From Glaciecola punicea ACAM 611 (GTDB lineage Bacteria > Pseudomonadota > Gammaproteobacteria > Enterobacterales > Alteromonadaceae), in NCBI RefSeq assembly GCF_000252165.1, contig NZ_BAET01000031.1:62001-126000 (forward strand): a DNA stretch of 64,000 nt, read 5' to 3'. A model generated the notes under the pieces. That model was not told where the DNA came from and searched no databases. It saw only the letters and a list, made by a program, of their open reading frames with translations. The position numbers were made by a program, and so were the translations under genes. Positions 39,879-52,237 of the stretch are shown here, piece by piece; positions within the stretch are counted from its first letter, which is position 1, and every line of letters starts with the position of its first letter.

Positions 39879-40850
39879 ATGGATCTTACCAGCATAAAAA
39901 CCTTGAGCGAATCTGACATGAACGCGGTTAACAAACTCATACAGCAGCAAGTGGCTTCAGATGTCGTATTGATTAATCAGCTTGGGTTTTATATCGTCAA
40001 CAGTGGCGGTAAACGCATTCGTCCGCTCATCACGATACTTGCCGCGCGCGCACTTGGTATAAACAACAACAATCATCATACTTTAGCGGCTATTATTGAA
40101 TTCATTCACACCGCGACCCTACTGCATGACGACGTGGTGGACGAATCTACCATGCGTCGAGGACGCGAAACAGCAAATGCTGTGTTTGGTAATCAAGCCT
40201 CGGTCTTAGTAGGTGATTTTTTATATTCACGCGCGTTTCAAATGATGGTCGCCTTAAAGCGAATGCCCGTAATGGAAATACTGTCAGACGCTACCAACCG
40301 AATAGCCCAAGGTGAAGTCATGCAGTTAATGAACTGCAATGATCCCAATACCACCGAAAAAAGCTATTTAGACGTGATTTATAGTAAAACTGCGCGCTTA
40401 TTTGAAGCGGCGACTCAGTTAGCGGCAGTGCTAACAGACCAACCTGAAATAATAGAAAAAGCAATGCAAGACTATGGCAAACATTTAGGCACCGCGTTTC
40501 AACTGGTAGACGACGTGCTTGACTACGTCGCTAATGAGCAAGACATGGGTAAAAAAGCGGGAGATGACCTAGCGGAAGGTAAACCTACGTTGCCGCTACT
40601 TCATGCGATGTGGAACGCATCTCCTAGCGACGCTGTACTTATTCGAAGTGCAATTGAAAATGCTGACGGTATGGATAATTTTGATATTATTTTGGGGCTT
40701 ATGCACCAGTCTGGTTCAATTAAATACACCCAAGATTTAGCGCTAGAAGAAGCAAGCAAAGCAAAAGAGGCCTTGTCGGTCATACCTGAGTCGCAATACA
40801 AAAGTGCTTTACTCGGGCTAGCCGACCTTTCCGTAAATAGAATCAGCTAA
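39879..40850 (+). CDS. ispB: Octaprenyl diphosphate synthase IspB
   Basis: Makes the ubiquinone side chain by head-to-tail condensation. 323 residues with both Asp-rich motifs, LLHDDVVDES near 85 and QLVDDVLDYVAN near 210, and the IPP-binding GGKRIRPL near 45. Divergent from rplU, as in E. coli. Confidence 0.95.
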   Translation: MDLTSIKTLSESDMNAVNKLIQQQVASDVVLINQLGFYIVNSGGKRIRPLITILAARALGINNNNHHTLAAIIEFIHTATLLHDDVVDESTMRRGRETANAVFGNQASVLVGDFLYSRAFQMMVALKRMPVMEILSDATNRIAQGEVMQLMNCNDPNTTEKSYLDVIYSKTARLFEAATQLAAVLTDQPEIIEKAMQDYGKHLGTAFQLVDDVLDYVANEQDMGKKAGDDLAEGKPTLPLLHAMWNASPSDAVLIRSAIENADGMDNFDIILGLMHQSGSIKYTQDLALEEASKAKEALSVIPESQYKSALLGLADLSVNRIS

Positions 40851-40882
40851 AACCTTATATATTTATGCATTTACCGCGTGAC

Positions 40883-42211
40883 TTAGCCTAAGCCAGCCTC
40901 TCGCGTCATGTTCTCGTTGCGCAGTTGGTGCACAATAACGTTATCCTCAATTCTCACACCACCAAAAGGTCGCATGTGGTCAATCACATTCCAATTAACA
41001 TATTTTGAATGTTCGCTGCCTTTTAAATTAGCTAATAATGACTCAATGAAATATACGCCTGGCTCGATAGTGAAGACATGTCTGGCTTCTATTATGCGAG
41101 TGCATCTCAAAAATGGGTGCTGCTGTGGTGGTGGGTTTTGCGTAGCTCTATCATCGCTTGCATGCCCTAAAACATCGTGTACCTGCAAGCCTAAATGGTG
41201 CCCCACGCCATGCGGGAAAAACGTGCTCACAATACCTAAATCTACAGCATCTTGGGGTGGCATATTAAGCACCCCAAAGTTAGTCAGAATGTGTGCCACG
41301 CCTAAATATGCGGCCTTATGAATATCGACATAGCTGACGCCTGGTTTCATTTTATCAACCAAGGATAGATTAAGTGCACTCACCGCTTTTATTAAGTCAG
41401 CAAATTCATGCCCAGCCTTTGTGGTGTAGGTACGAGTAATGTCTGCGGCATAACCTTGAAAGCTGGCGCCTGCGTCAATTAAAAAAGATAAATTTTGTGC
41501 CGGCTTACTATTTTCAAGTGCGGTGTAATGCAGTATTGAACTATGCTCGTTTAGCGCCACAATATTGCCGTAAGGCACTTCATTGTCACCCTGTTTAGCG
41601 GCCAGCAAGTAAGCTTGGTTAATTTCAAATTCACTACTGTGCTCCATAAATGCCTTAGCTGCCGATTTATGAGCACCTACTGCGATACGGTTTGCTTGGC
41701 GCATACACGTAAGCTCATAATCAGTTTTATAGGCTCTATGGTAGTGCAAGTAGTGCATTACTCTATCGGGATTGACTACGTCAAAGCCCAAGGCTTTTGC
41801 CACTTCAATATACTCGCCAATGTAGGCATAACGAGACTTGTCGTAGGGCAGATGTTTTTCGACGGTATTGGCCTGCTTTAAGTAAACAATGTCAAAGTAT
41901 TCGACCCAGAAGTCAGTGGGCGTTTGCGGGACTTTATGCCAAAAATCTACTGGCTGGTAAAACACCAGCTTGGGTTTGTCTACGCCATTAACAATTAACC
42001 AACAGTTTGGGTTGTCGATTATTGGCAACCAAGCTTTAAATTGGGGGTTTACCCTAAATGGATAAATGGTATCGTCTAAAAAGTGCTTTTTGCCTTGACC
42101 AGAATGAATCACCAATCCGTCAATGCTTTCGCGCGCTAGCGCTTCTTGTGTGCGTGTTTGTAATGTGTCGATATGTTGGGCGTACATCGTCGCCATTGCG
42201 TCGTTTGACAT
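40883..42211 (-). CDS. pepQ: Xaa-Pro dipeptidase PepQ
   Basis: Cytoplasmic dimetal prolidase of the M24 pita-bread family. 442 residues, close to E. coli PepQ (443). Metal ligands are visible: Asp in LIDAGASFQGYAADITRTY, His in FFPHGVGHHLGLQVHD, Glu in VFTIEPGVYF and Glu in GGVRIEDNVIV. Single gene, tail to tail with ispB. Confidence 0.95.
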   Translation of the reverse strand: MSNDAMATMYAQHIDTLQTRTQEALARESIDGLVIHSGQGKKHFLDDTIYPFRVNPQFKAWLPIIDNPNCWLIVNGVDKPKLVFYQPVDFWHKVPQTPTDFWVEYFDIVYLKQANTVEKHLPYDKSRYAYIGEYIEVAKALGFDVVNPDRVMHYLHYHRAYKTDYELTCMRQANRIAVGAHKSAAKAFMEHSSEFEINQAYLLAAKQGDNEVPYGNIVALNEHSSILHYTALENSKPAQNLSFLIDAGASFQGYAADITRTYTTKAGHEFADLIKAVSALNLSLVDKMKPGVSYVDIHKAAYLGVAHILTNFGVLNMPPQDAVDLGIVSTFFPHGVGHHLGLQVHDVLGHASDDRATQNPPPQQHPFLRCTRIIEARHVFTIEPGVYFIESLLANLKGSEHSKYVNWNVIDHMRPFGGVRIEDNVIVHQLRNENMTREAGLG

Positions 42212-42320
42212 ACTTTATTTATACCTTCTACTATCGCTTCTGTTATCGTTTCATGCTATCACAACGCAAGCATGCGTGCGAAATGATAAAGCGCTAAGCC
42301 ATGTAAGTTTGTATCGACAA

Positions 42321-44312
42321 CTAAAGCGAGACAGGGATTGGCGTAGCAATAAATCTTTCAAAAACAGAGGCCTTTGCCAGCGCCATTTCATCAGGCAACA
42401 CCACTTCATTATGCAACTGTGCATAATAAATTTGTTTGTAGGCGGTTACGGCTTTCACGTAATTGCGCGTTTCACGAAAAGGGATCAGTTCTACCCAAAT
42501 ATCGGAGGCAAGTGCCTCGACTTGTGGCAGCCATTTTTGCACGTTGCGCCACCCTGCATTGTAGGAAGCAGACACCAAAATTTGATTGTTATCTAACTTG
42601 TCCATGAGATAACGTAAATACTTATTGCCAAGCCTAACGTTTGTTTCTGCGTCTAGCAATCTTTTTGAACTGATATACCTTTTCTCTAAATATTTGGCGG
42701 TACTGGGCAATAACTGCATCAACCCTCTGGCATTGGCAGGCGACACAGCATCGGGCATAAAGGAGCTTTCTCGGCGAGCAATGGCGAATGCCCATTCAGG
42801 ATCTATGTCCTTTTTGTTCGCTTCGCGCACCATAATATCGGCAAATGCGATGGGGAAACGCCGAGTCACATCGTTCAAATAACCGTGCCGTGAAAATGTA
42901 AAAATGGCTTGGTCGGGCCAATCCCAAGCGCTTGATATTACAGCTGTTGCCAGCTTCTCATCTTCATCCAATTGGCCTTGGGTATGACGCCACTCTAAAC
43001 GAGCTTCGTGCTGGCGACCTAACTTACGTAACTCATATGCTCGCTGACTTGACGCCAACGACTTTACTTTGAAGACAAGTTCATCGGGTACCACCACAGG
43101 CGAATTCTCAAGCTGGTAAGGCAGGCCAACTCGTGCACTGGCTAGAAAGCCATAGTAATGCCGATGAGTGGCTACCTGTTTATACAGTATATTGGCTTCA
43201 TCTTGCCTGCCAAGCTGCTCGTACGCCCGCGCAAGCCAGTAGCTGTATTTTTTTGCGGCTACTTTTTGTGGGGCAGCGTTTTCAATCAAGAGTACAACCC
43301 GCACCCAGTCTTGCTGACGTAATAGATACGCAAGATGCCACCGCATTACTTCTGGATCATCTGCTCCAGCTGCGGCTTTTAACAAATACTCTTCGGATGC
43401 CTCATGGTCGTCAATCGCTAGCTTTATACCAAAACGAGAGTATATATGGGCCCGCTGTGCTTGTGTAAAAACCATGCTTGTCTCAGCTTTTTGCATAATC
43501 TGCACAGCTAAGTTACGGTCGCGCCATACCAGACGAGTCAAGCCATAGCTCATAATGTCAGCTTCAATTAGCGGATACTGGCCTATAAACGCTTTACTAT
43601 TTTTGACATAAGCAGGATTTCGCCGAGTATTTTGCCATAGATCGGCTAAGTACTGCTTTTCTTTGGGCAGCAAAGTGCGCAGGTAAGGAATGAGAGTGTG
43701 TTGTCCGCCGTCGGCCGCTTTTTGAATGCGCAGCAGCACGAGGTCTTCACTTAACTGATTTGCCGCAATCCACTTTTTAAAAATGCCGTCGCATTGCTTA
43801 GGCTGCGATTCGGCAACGGTCCATAGCTCAGCAATTTGTGAATAAAGCCTGGTAATATCGGTTCCCAGCGCTACTGTAAAATCAAGATAAGCGCAGGCAA
43901 GCGCTGCGTCACTTGTCGCTGTGTAAAATTCCACGAAAAGTGCTGCACGCTGTCTTTGTTCTAAATATTGTAACCAATTGCGTCTTAGTTTTCGTGCCAA
44001 GGGTGTGCCCTCATATTGCACTAAAAAAGCACGCACCTGTTCTTCATCAGACAACTGCAGGCGATCGCTTAGTTTACGTTCAATTAAATAAGGAATAAGT
44101 GGGTAGTCGCTCAGAGATTGCACCGTTTCCATTAACTCAACATTGTCCATTTGCCAAACTCTCTTTTCAGCGCGCACAAATGCCGCGCGCTGTGCCTCTC
44201 TATCAGGCATGGCGAACAAATCATCAGCAGCGCTTGTCTGAGCAAAGCCAACAGCACTAAAAACACACAAAATAAAAAATGAGCTCAACATCAATATGGA
44301 CCTGTTTATCAT
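42321..44312 (-). CDS. slt: Soluble lytic murein transglycosylase (Slt70 type)
   Basis: Periplasmic enzyme that cleaves peptidoglycan to 1,6-anhydro products. It has a signal peptide (LMLSSFFILCVFSAVGFA), a long superhelical alpha-solenoid and a C-terminal SLT domain with catalytic Glu in AIARRESSFMPDAVSPANARGLMQLLPSTA and SYNAGWRNVQKWL. ATG 44312 gives MINRSILMLSSFF, a proper signal peptide; the frame open to 44459 would bury it. 663 residues against 645 in E. coli. Confidence 0.93.
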   Translation of the reverse strand: MINRSILMLSSFFILCVFSAVGFAQTSAADDLFAMPDREAQRAAFVRAEKRVWQMDNVELMETVQSLSDYPLIPYLIERKLSDRLQLSDEEQVRAFLVQYEGTPLARKLRRNWLQYLEQRQRAALFVEFYTATSDAALACAYLDFTVALGTDITRLYSQIAELWTVAESQPKQCDGIFKKWIAANQLSEDLVLLRIQKAADGGQHTLIPYLRTLLPKEKQYLADLWQNTRRNPAYVKNSKAFIGQYPLIEADIMSYGLTRLVWRDRNLAVQIMQKAETSMVFTQAQRAHIYSRFGIKLAIDDHEASEEYLLKAAAGADDPEVMRWHLAYLLRQQDWVRVVLLIENAAPQKVAAKKYSYWLARAYEQLGRQDEANILYKQVATHRHYYGFLASARVGLPYQLENSPVVVPDELVFKVKSLASSQRAYELRKLGRQHEARLEWRHTQGQLDEDEKLATAVISSAWDWPDQAIFTFSRHGYLNDVTRRFPIAFADIMVREANKKDIDPEWAFAIARRESSFMPDAVSPANARGLMQLLPSTAKYLEKRYISSKRLLDAETNVRLGNKYLRYLMDKLDNNQILVSASYNAGWRNVQKWLPQVEALASDIWVELIPFRETRNYVKAVTAYKQIYYAQLHNEVVLPDEMALAKASVFERFIATPIPVSL

Positions 44313-44802
44313 AAAAGTCGGCTGCCCTTTTTCAACCAGCAAAGACGACCCACACGAATTATATGTGATATTGAGGACAAATTTTGCCCTAGCGAAAAGA
44401 TTGATGGATGTTCTCCTGAATGTTTTTACAAATGTTGTTATGGTTACCCTCGTCACCACTGAACAAAATATTTTAGAAACAATATATGCGCTAGTAAGAA
44501 TGGCAATGTGAAAGAAAAGTAAGACCTATCAAAGGTTAATTGTGTATTATCTGCTGCCGTATTATCTATACAATAAGTAATCGCAATAGTTCTGTGCAGC
44601 GAAAGAAAAAGTCTGTAAGCAACAGCATTGAACATGCCAAACATCCATTCTTTTCATTTTTGGAACCTATTTAGCGTTAACGAATATGGATCTACGGTAT
44701 CACGCTAAATGATAGTCATAAGGACTTTATGCTGTAAGCTATTGCTGATCATTAGTGGTTTTATTTTGTAACAATCTATACATTCACTTAAAGGAGATAA
44801 CC
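44313..44802. other. Divergent slt/fadB intergenic region with inverted repeat
   Basis: About 490 bases with no convincing gene. ATTTAGCGT (44669-44677) and ACGCTAAAT (44702-44710) are perfect 9-bp arms, about 95-135 bases before the fadB start, and may mark a regulator site or a hairpin. No clear FadR- or PsrA-type palindrome was found by eye. Confidence 0.5.
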
Positions 44803-48152
<3,350 letters not shown>

Positions 48153-48165
48153 AACGTAGATGTAA

Positions 48166-48190
48166 AAATGGCACGCAATGCGTGCCATTT
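48166..48190. terminator. Bidirectional terminator between fadA and the cold-shock gene
   Basis: AAATGGCACGCA (48166-48177) and TGCGTGCCATTT (48179-48190) are perfect reverse complements around a single A. A or T runs on both sides serve both convergent transcripts. Confidence 0.85.
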
Positions 48191-48228
48191 CATTTAGAAA
48201 CTTGGATAGTTTCTGATTTTCATAAAAA

Positions 48229-48438
48229 CTAGATAGTTTCGACGTTTGCAGCTTGCAAGCCTTTTTGGCCTTCTTCTACTTCAAAAGATACTTTTTGACC
48301 TTCTGGAAGCGTTTTGTAACCTTCTGCAACGATTGCACGGAAATGAACGAATACATCCTTGCCGCCATTATCTTGTGTTAAAAAACCAAAACCTTTTTCA
48401 GGATTGAACCACTTAACTGTGCCTGTGACTTTAGACAT
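48229..48438 (-). CDS. Cold-shock domain protein (CspA/CspE family)
   Basis: A 69-residue nucleic-acid chaperone of one cold-shock domain: [18 protein letters not shown] (RNP1) and DVFVHFRAI (RNP2). ATG 48438 has GAGG upstream, and the longer frame from 48510 lies in the mRNA leader. Which Csp paralogue it is cannot be told from sequence alone. Confidence 0.95.
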   Translation of the reverse strand: MSKVTGTVKWFNPEKGFGFLTQDNGGKDVFVHFRAIVAEGYKTLPEGQKVSFEVEEGQKGLQAANVETI

Positions 48439-48632
48439 GTAAACCTCTAATAAAAATAAATAAAACGCGTAAAAATTTACGCAATTGAATTTTTTGCAAG
48501 AGTCTTTCAAGAATTAATAACTTAGGAATAAACAACGTCAAACACTGGAACTGCGGTTGGAGCATGTGGTTATATGTAGCTACGAACGAACTTTCAAAAC
48601 ATTGACTTACTAAAAACATTTTAAGTATAGCA
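48439..48632 (-). promoter_or_regulatory. Long cold-shock gene leader with extended -10 promoter
   Basis: On the minus strand an extended -10 element, TGC-TATACT, lies at 48624-48632, which would give a leader of roughly 180 bases before the start codon. Such long leaders are usual for cold-inducible csp mRNAs, where they fold differently in the cold. The -35 region is weak. Confidence 0.45.
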
Positions 48633-48701
48633 CGTATTTCTCAACAAGCATGTTAAATTAGCTATTTTCGTGCACTTAGTGATCTATGTCAGTTAATTAT
48701 C

Positions 48702-48725
48702 AAAAAAGGCACATTTAAGTGCCTT
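48702..48725 (-). terminator. Rho-independent terminator of ilvIH
   Basis: AAGGCAC (48706-48712) and GTGCCTT (48719-48725) form a stem. On the minus strand the stem runs into TTTTTTG. About 30 bases past the ilvH stop. Confidence 0.85.
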
Positions 48726-48756
48726 CTTATACCTTGCTCTGCGCAAAAGAATGCTA

Positions 48757-49254
48757 TTAAGGTCGCAGCGCGCGATCGCCTCTGGACAAACTACATACAC
48801 CGGTTCTTGCCGACTCTGTAATATCAGCGCAATGACCCATTACGTGAGCAAACGCGCTGAGCTTATCGCTAGTACCCGTTATTTCAATGGTGTAGTGCTG
48901 GGCAGTCACGTCAAGAATACGTGCTCTAAAGATATCTACGTTGCGATTCACTTCAGCGCGTGCAATTTCGGTTCGCGTTGCCACTTTTATGAGCATGAGC
49001 TCGCGTTCAACGTGCGGTGCTTCTGACAGCTCGGCAACGCGCAGTACGTCGATCAGTTTGTTCACCTGCTTAGTGATTTGCTCGGTTACCTTGTCGTCAG
49101 CTTGAGTAATAATGGTTAAGCGCGACAAGCTATCGTCGCTCGTAGGAGCGACGCATAGTGAGTCTACATTATAACCACGCTGCGAAAAGACGCCGGCAAT
49201 TCGAGAAAGCGAGCCTGGAGCATTTTCCATTAATACAGAAATAATACGCCTCAT
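48757..49254 (-). CDS. ilvH: Acetolactate synthase small (regulatory) subunit
   Basis: ACT-domain subunit that gives valine feedback control to the catalytic subunit. 165 residues with [38 protein letters not shown] and SLSRLTIIT. Its ATG overlaps the ilvI stop by one base (TAATG). Confidence 0.97.
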   Translation of the reverse strand: MRRIISVLMENAPGSLSRIAGVFSQRGYNVDSLCVAPTSDDSLSRLTIITQADDKVTEQITKQVNKLIDVLRVAELSEAPHVERELMLIKVATRTEIARAEVNRNVDIFRARILDVTAQHYTIEITGTSDKLSAFAHVMGHCADITESARTGVCSLSRGDRALRP

Positions 49255-50972
49255 TAGGTGCGCTCCGTTTTACTTAGACGTATATCATCCATAGCGCCAT
49301 ACTTTATTTGCATAGGGTATACGTGCTCGTTTTGATCAACCAAAATATCCATGAATACCAGTCTGTTTTTCTCGGCAAAGCAACGCTCCATGGCCTCGTC
49401 TAATTGGTCAAGTTTATCTACCTGAATGCCAATATGCCCATAAGCTTCCGCGAGTTTCACGAAGTCGGGCATTGAGTCCATGTATGAACATGAATGACGA
49501 CCTTTGTAGTTCATGTCTTGCCATTGTCTTACCATGCCCAAGGCACGGTTATTAAGTGAAATAACCTTAATCGGCAAGTTATACTGCAGGCACGTTGACA
49601 GCTCTTGAATATTCATTTGAATACTACCGTCGCCCGTTATGACCACCGAACATGCGTCTGGGAAGGCGAATTGAACGCCCATGGCGGCCGGCAGGCCAAA
49701 ACCCATAGTGCCTAAACCACCTGAATTAATCCATCGCCGTGGTTTAGCAAAGGGATAATAAAGCGCCGCAAACATTTGGTGCTGACCCACGTCTGAGCTT
49801 ATATAAGCGTCACCTTTAGTATGCTTATAAACCGCTTCAATCACTCTTTGTGGTTTTATCACCTCAGCGCCCTGTTTGTAGTCTAAACACTTGCGAGCAC
49901 GCCATTCGTTAATTTGCGCCCACCAGTCTTTAAGCTTCTCTTTTTGGGCCTCAGTATCTACATCTTCCATTCGGTCTAAGAATTGTTTACAAACGACATC
50001 TACCGAACCAACCACCGGAATATGCGCCTTCAGGATTTTAGAAATTGATGCAGGGTCAATATCAACGTGAATGATATCAGCATGCGGACAAAATTTATCT
50101 ACGTTATTGGTCACTCGGTCATCGAAGCGAGCGCCTAATGCGACAATACAGTCAGCGTTGTGCATGCTTTTATTGGCTTCAAGCAGACCGTGCATACCCA
50201 ACATTCCAACAAACTGCTCATGTACACCTGAGAATGCCCCAAGCCCCATAAGGGTACAGGTAACCGGCGCATTTAACTTTTCTGCTAGCTGTGTCACTAA
50301 ACCGTCAGCTTCAGCTATAATAGCGCCGCCACCAACATAGATCACCGGACGTTTTGCGCTAAGCATGCACGCAACCGCTTTGGTTATTTGCTTGCTATGC
50401 CCCTTAACCGTAGGATTGTAAGAACGCATAGTCACATCGTCAGGAAAAACATAAGGGTGTTTGTCTTGCACGTTTACCAAATCTTTCGGTAAATCAACTA
50501 CCACAGGGCCCGGACGTCCGGTGTTCGCAATGTAATAAGCTTTTGCAATCGCCATGGGAATATCGGTGGTTTTCTTGACTAAAAAGCTATGTTTTACGAT
50601 GGGTCTTGAACAACCTACCATATCCGTTTCTTGGAATGCATCTTCACCAATGTGCATTGACGGCACTTGGCCCGACAACACCACCATAGGGACAGAGTCC
50701 ATATAAGCAGTTGCAATGCCGGTGAGCGTATTTGTAGCGCCTGGGCCTGAGGTTACTAAGACCGTGCCGGTCCTGCCCGTTGCACGAGCATAACCGTCGG
50801 CCATGTGTGCTGCACCTTGTTCATGACGTACTAATATGTGTTTTACGTCATCTTGTGCAAACAAAGCATCGTATATATCTAAGACCGCTCCGCCGGGATA
50901 ACCGAAAACATGCGAAACACCAACTTCTTTTAAGGCTTCTACTACCATAGCAGCGCCTGACATCATCCTCAC
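49254..50972 (-). CDS. ilvI: Acetolactate synthase large (catalytic) subunit
   Basis: ThDP- and FAD-dependent first common step of Val/Leu/Ile synthesis. 572 residues, the IlvI length. Catalytic Glu in [22 protein letters not shown] near 50; ThDP motif [29 protein letters not shown] near 440. Start GTG 50972 has AAGGAG 8 bases upstream and matches the family N-terminus M-x-M-x-SGA. Two ATGs follow at once. No leader peptide rich in branched-chain residues is evident upstream. Confidence 0.96.
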   Translation of the reverse strand: MRMMSGAAMVVEALKEVGVSHVFGYPGGAVLDIYDALFAQDDVKHILVRHEQGAAHMADGYARATGRTGTVLVTSGPGATNTLTGIATAYMDSVPMVVLSGQVPSMHIGEDAFQETDMVGCSRPIVKHSFLVKKTTDIPMAIAKAYYIANTGRPGPVVVDLPKDLVNVQDKHPYVFPDDVTMRSYNPTVKGHSKQITKAVACMLSAKRPVIYVGGGAIIAEADGLVTQLAEKLNAPVTCTLMGLGAFSGVHEQFVGMLGMHGLLEANKSMHNADCIVALGARFDDRVTNNVDKFCPHADIIHVDIDPASISKILKAHIPVVGSVDVVCKQFLDRMEDVDTEAQKEKLKDWWAQINEWRARKCLDYKQGAEVIKPQRVIEAVYKHTKGDAYISSDVGQHQMFAALYYPFAKPRRWINSGGLGTMGFGLPAAMGVQFAFPDACSVVITGDGSIQMNIQELSTCLQYNLPIKVISLNNRALGMVRQWQDMNYKGRHSCSYMDSMPDFVKLAEAYGHIGIQVDKLDQLDEAMERCFAEKNRLVFMDILVDQNEHVYPMQIKYGAMDDIRLSKTERT

Positions 50973-51157
50973 CAGTATGACTCCTTAATTTATCAATAAA
51001 TAAGTTCGCAGTGAATATACCTCAGCCTAGGTAAAGAAAAAACCTTAAAAAGGGATATATAACAACAAAGCGAGATATTTATCCCAATATAGCTTTTTTT
51101 TAGGATGAACGTAACGTTTAAAGGGGGAATTTACAGATTAACTAGTACTCTATCCTA

Positions 51158-51547
51158 TTAATCGTCGAAATCCACATCCTCATCGTCATCGGTGTGATTT
51201 ACCAGTTCATTTTGTTCTTGCAGTACTGTTTTTTTCGACCCGTATATACTATCAGTTTTTGGTCGGTTAATACGCTTTTGATACTTTACCCATGCACGCT
51301 GCGCGGTGTCCTTAGGTTCTATATCACCAAGCAGTGCCAGCAGTAATGTATCGTCATCACTGCTTTGCGGTTTAATTTGACCACTAACTAAGGCGCTAAA
51401 ATAACAACCATATGCGACTAAAGCCTTACTCTCTGCAATTGAAAAATCACCTGAGCGGGAGAACCCATAGGGATAGTTTTTAGGGTCGTTGAACACACTT
51501 TTCAGCAACTCTTCTTTTGATAATGGTAAATTAGGTATAGTTGTCAC
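51158..51547 (-). CDS. DUF413/MaoP-like protein
   Basis: Resembles E. coli MaoP (YifE), a small protein needed to organise the Ori macrodomain with the maoS site. Family features are YPYGFSRSGDFSIAESKALVAYG, the EPKDTAQRAWVKYQKRINRPK segment and an Asp/Glu-rich tail. The frame is open to TTG 51658, but GTG 51547 has GGAG about 9 bases upstream and gives 129 residues, near the family length of about 110. The extra N-terminal 37 residues of the long form look unlike the family. Single gene. Confidence 0.75.
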   Translation of the reverse strand: MTTIPNLPLSKEELLKSVFNDPKNYPYGFSRSGDFSIAESKALVAYGCYFSALVSGQIKPQSSDDDTLLLALLGDIEPKDTAQRAWVKYQKRINRPKTDSIYGSKKTVLQEQNELVNHTDDDEDVDFDD

Positions 51548-51739
51548 CTTGTAATACTCCGATAAGCAAATGTTAAGCCAGTTTCGTAACGATTTAAGCG
51601 GCGAATTTGATGCCGCGTTTTCGTCTGCACATTTACGCTTGAATATCGGTGATGTCAACTAAATCATTAACTTTACAGTCCAATAATCTAAAAGCGTGTA
51701 AAAGCTTCAAATTTAGGCATAAAAACGCGTTGGCTTGCG

Positions 51740-52150
51740 CTAGCTTTTTTGTTTTTCAATCCATGCCCAATTCATTTCACACACTATCGGTTCTTCATTG
51801 CTCTGGTCAGTTACGGTCACAGGCACCATAATATCGCCTCTTTCGAGTGTCTGCATTTGCTCTATTTGTTCATCGCTTACCCATGCAAGCGCTTTCATTG
51901 AACCAACTGAGCGGCGCACATACTTTAGGTTCATCGATTTAATTAAGGGCAGTTTATTACTCGGTAGGTTAAGTCCTACCACAAAACCGGTAGCTGACTC
52001 TGCAAGCAATGCCATGGTGGCAGCATGCACCTGACCAATATGATTGCGCACCCTACTGCGGTTCTTTACGAAGAAGGTTACCGTTTGTAAGTCAGTGTCA
52101 ATAATTTGAATTTTAGTCGTGCCCTCTAGTTTACCTTTGTATCGAAACAC
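51740..52150 (-). CDS. DUF4442 hotdog-fold thioesterase-like protein
   Basis: About 136 residues. FRYKGKLEGTTKI, RVRNHIGQVHAATMALLAESATG and PLIKSMNLKYVRRSVG fit the DUF4442 branch of hotdog thioesterases; VHAA is at the usual active-site helix. Substrate unknown. Start is uncertain: GTG 52150 has no good RBS, and codons just upstream (LQALSLPILTL) look coding but contain no ATG, GTG or TTG. Confidence 0.75.
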   Translation of the reverse strand: MFRYKGKLEGTTKIQIIDTDLQTVTFFVKNRSRVRNHIGQVHAATMALLAESATGFVVGLNLPSNKLPLIKSMNLKYVRRSVGSMKALAWVSDEQIEQMQTLERGDIMVPVTVTDQSNEEPIVCEMNWAWIEKQKS

Positions 52151-52237
52151 TAGTGTAAGTATTGGCAGGGAAAGAGCTTGGAGTATAGCATGAGACTTAT
52201 AACTATTTTTATAAGCCTATTTGACATTGCAATCGCT

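Noticed and set aside
42123-42607. Overlapping plus-strand frames near the pepQ-slt gap
   Set aside because: They run antisense into pepQ and slt and have no recognisable domain or RBS.
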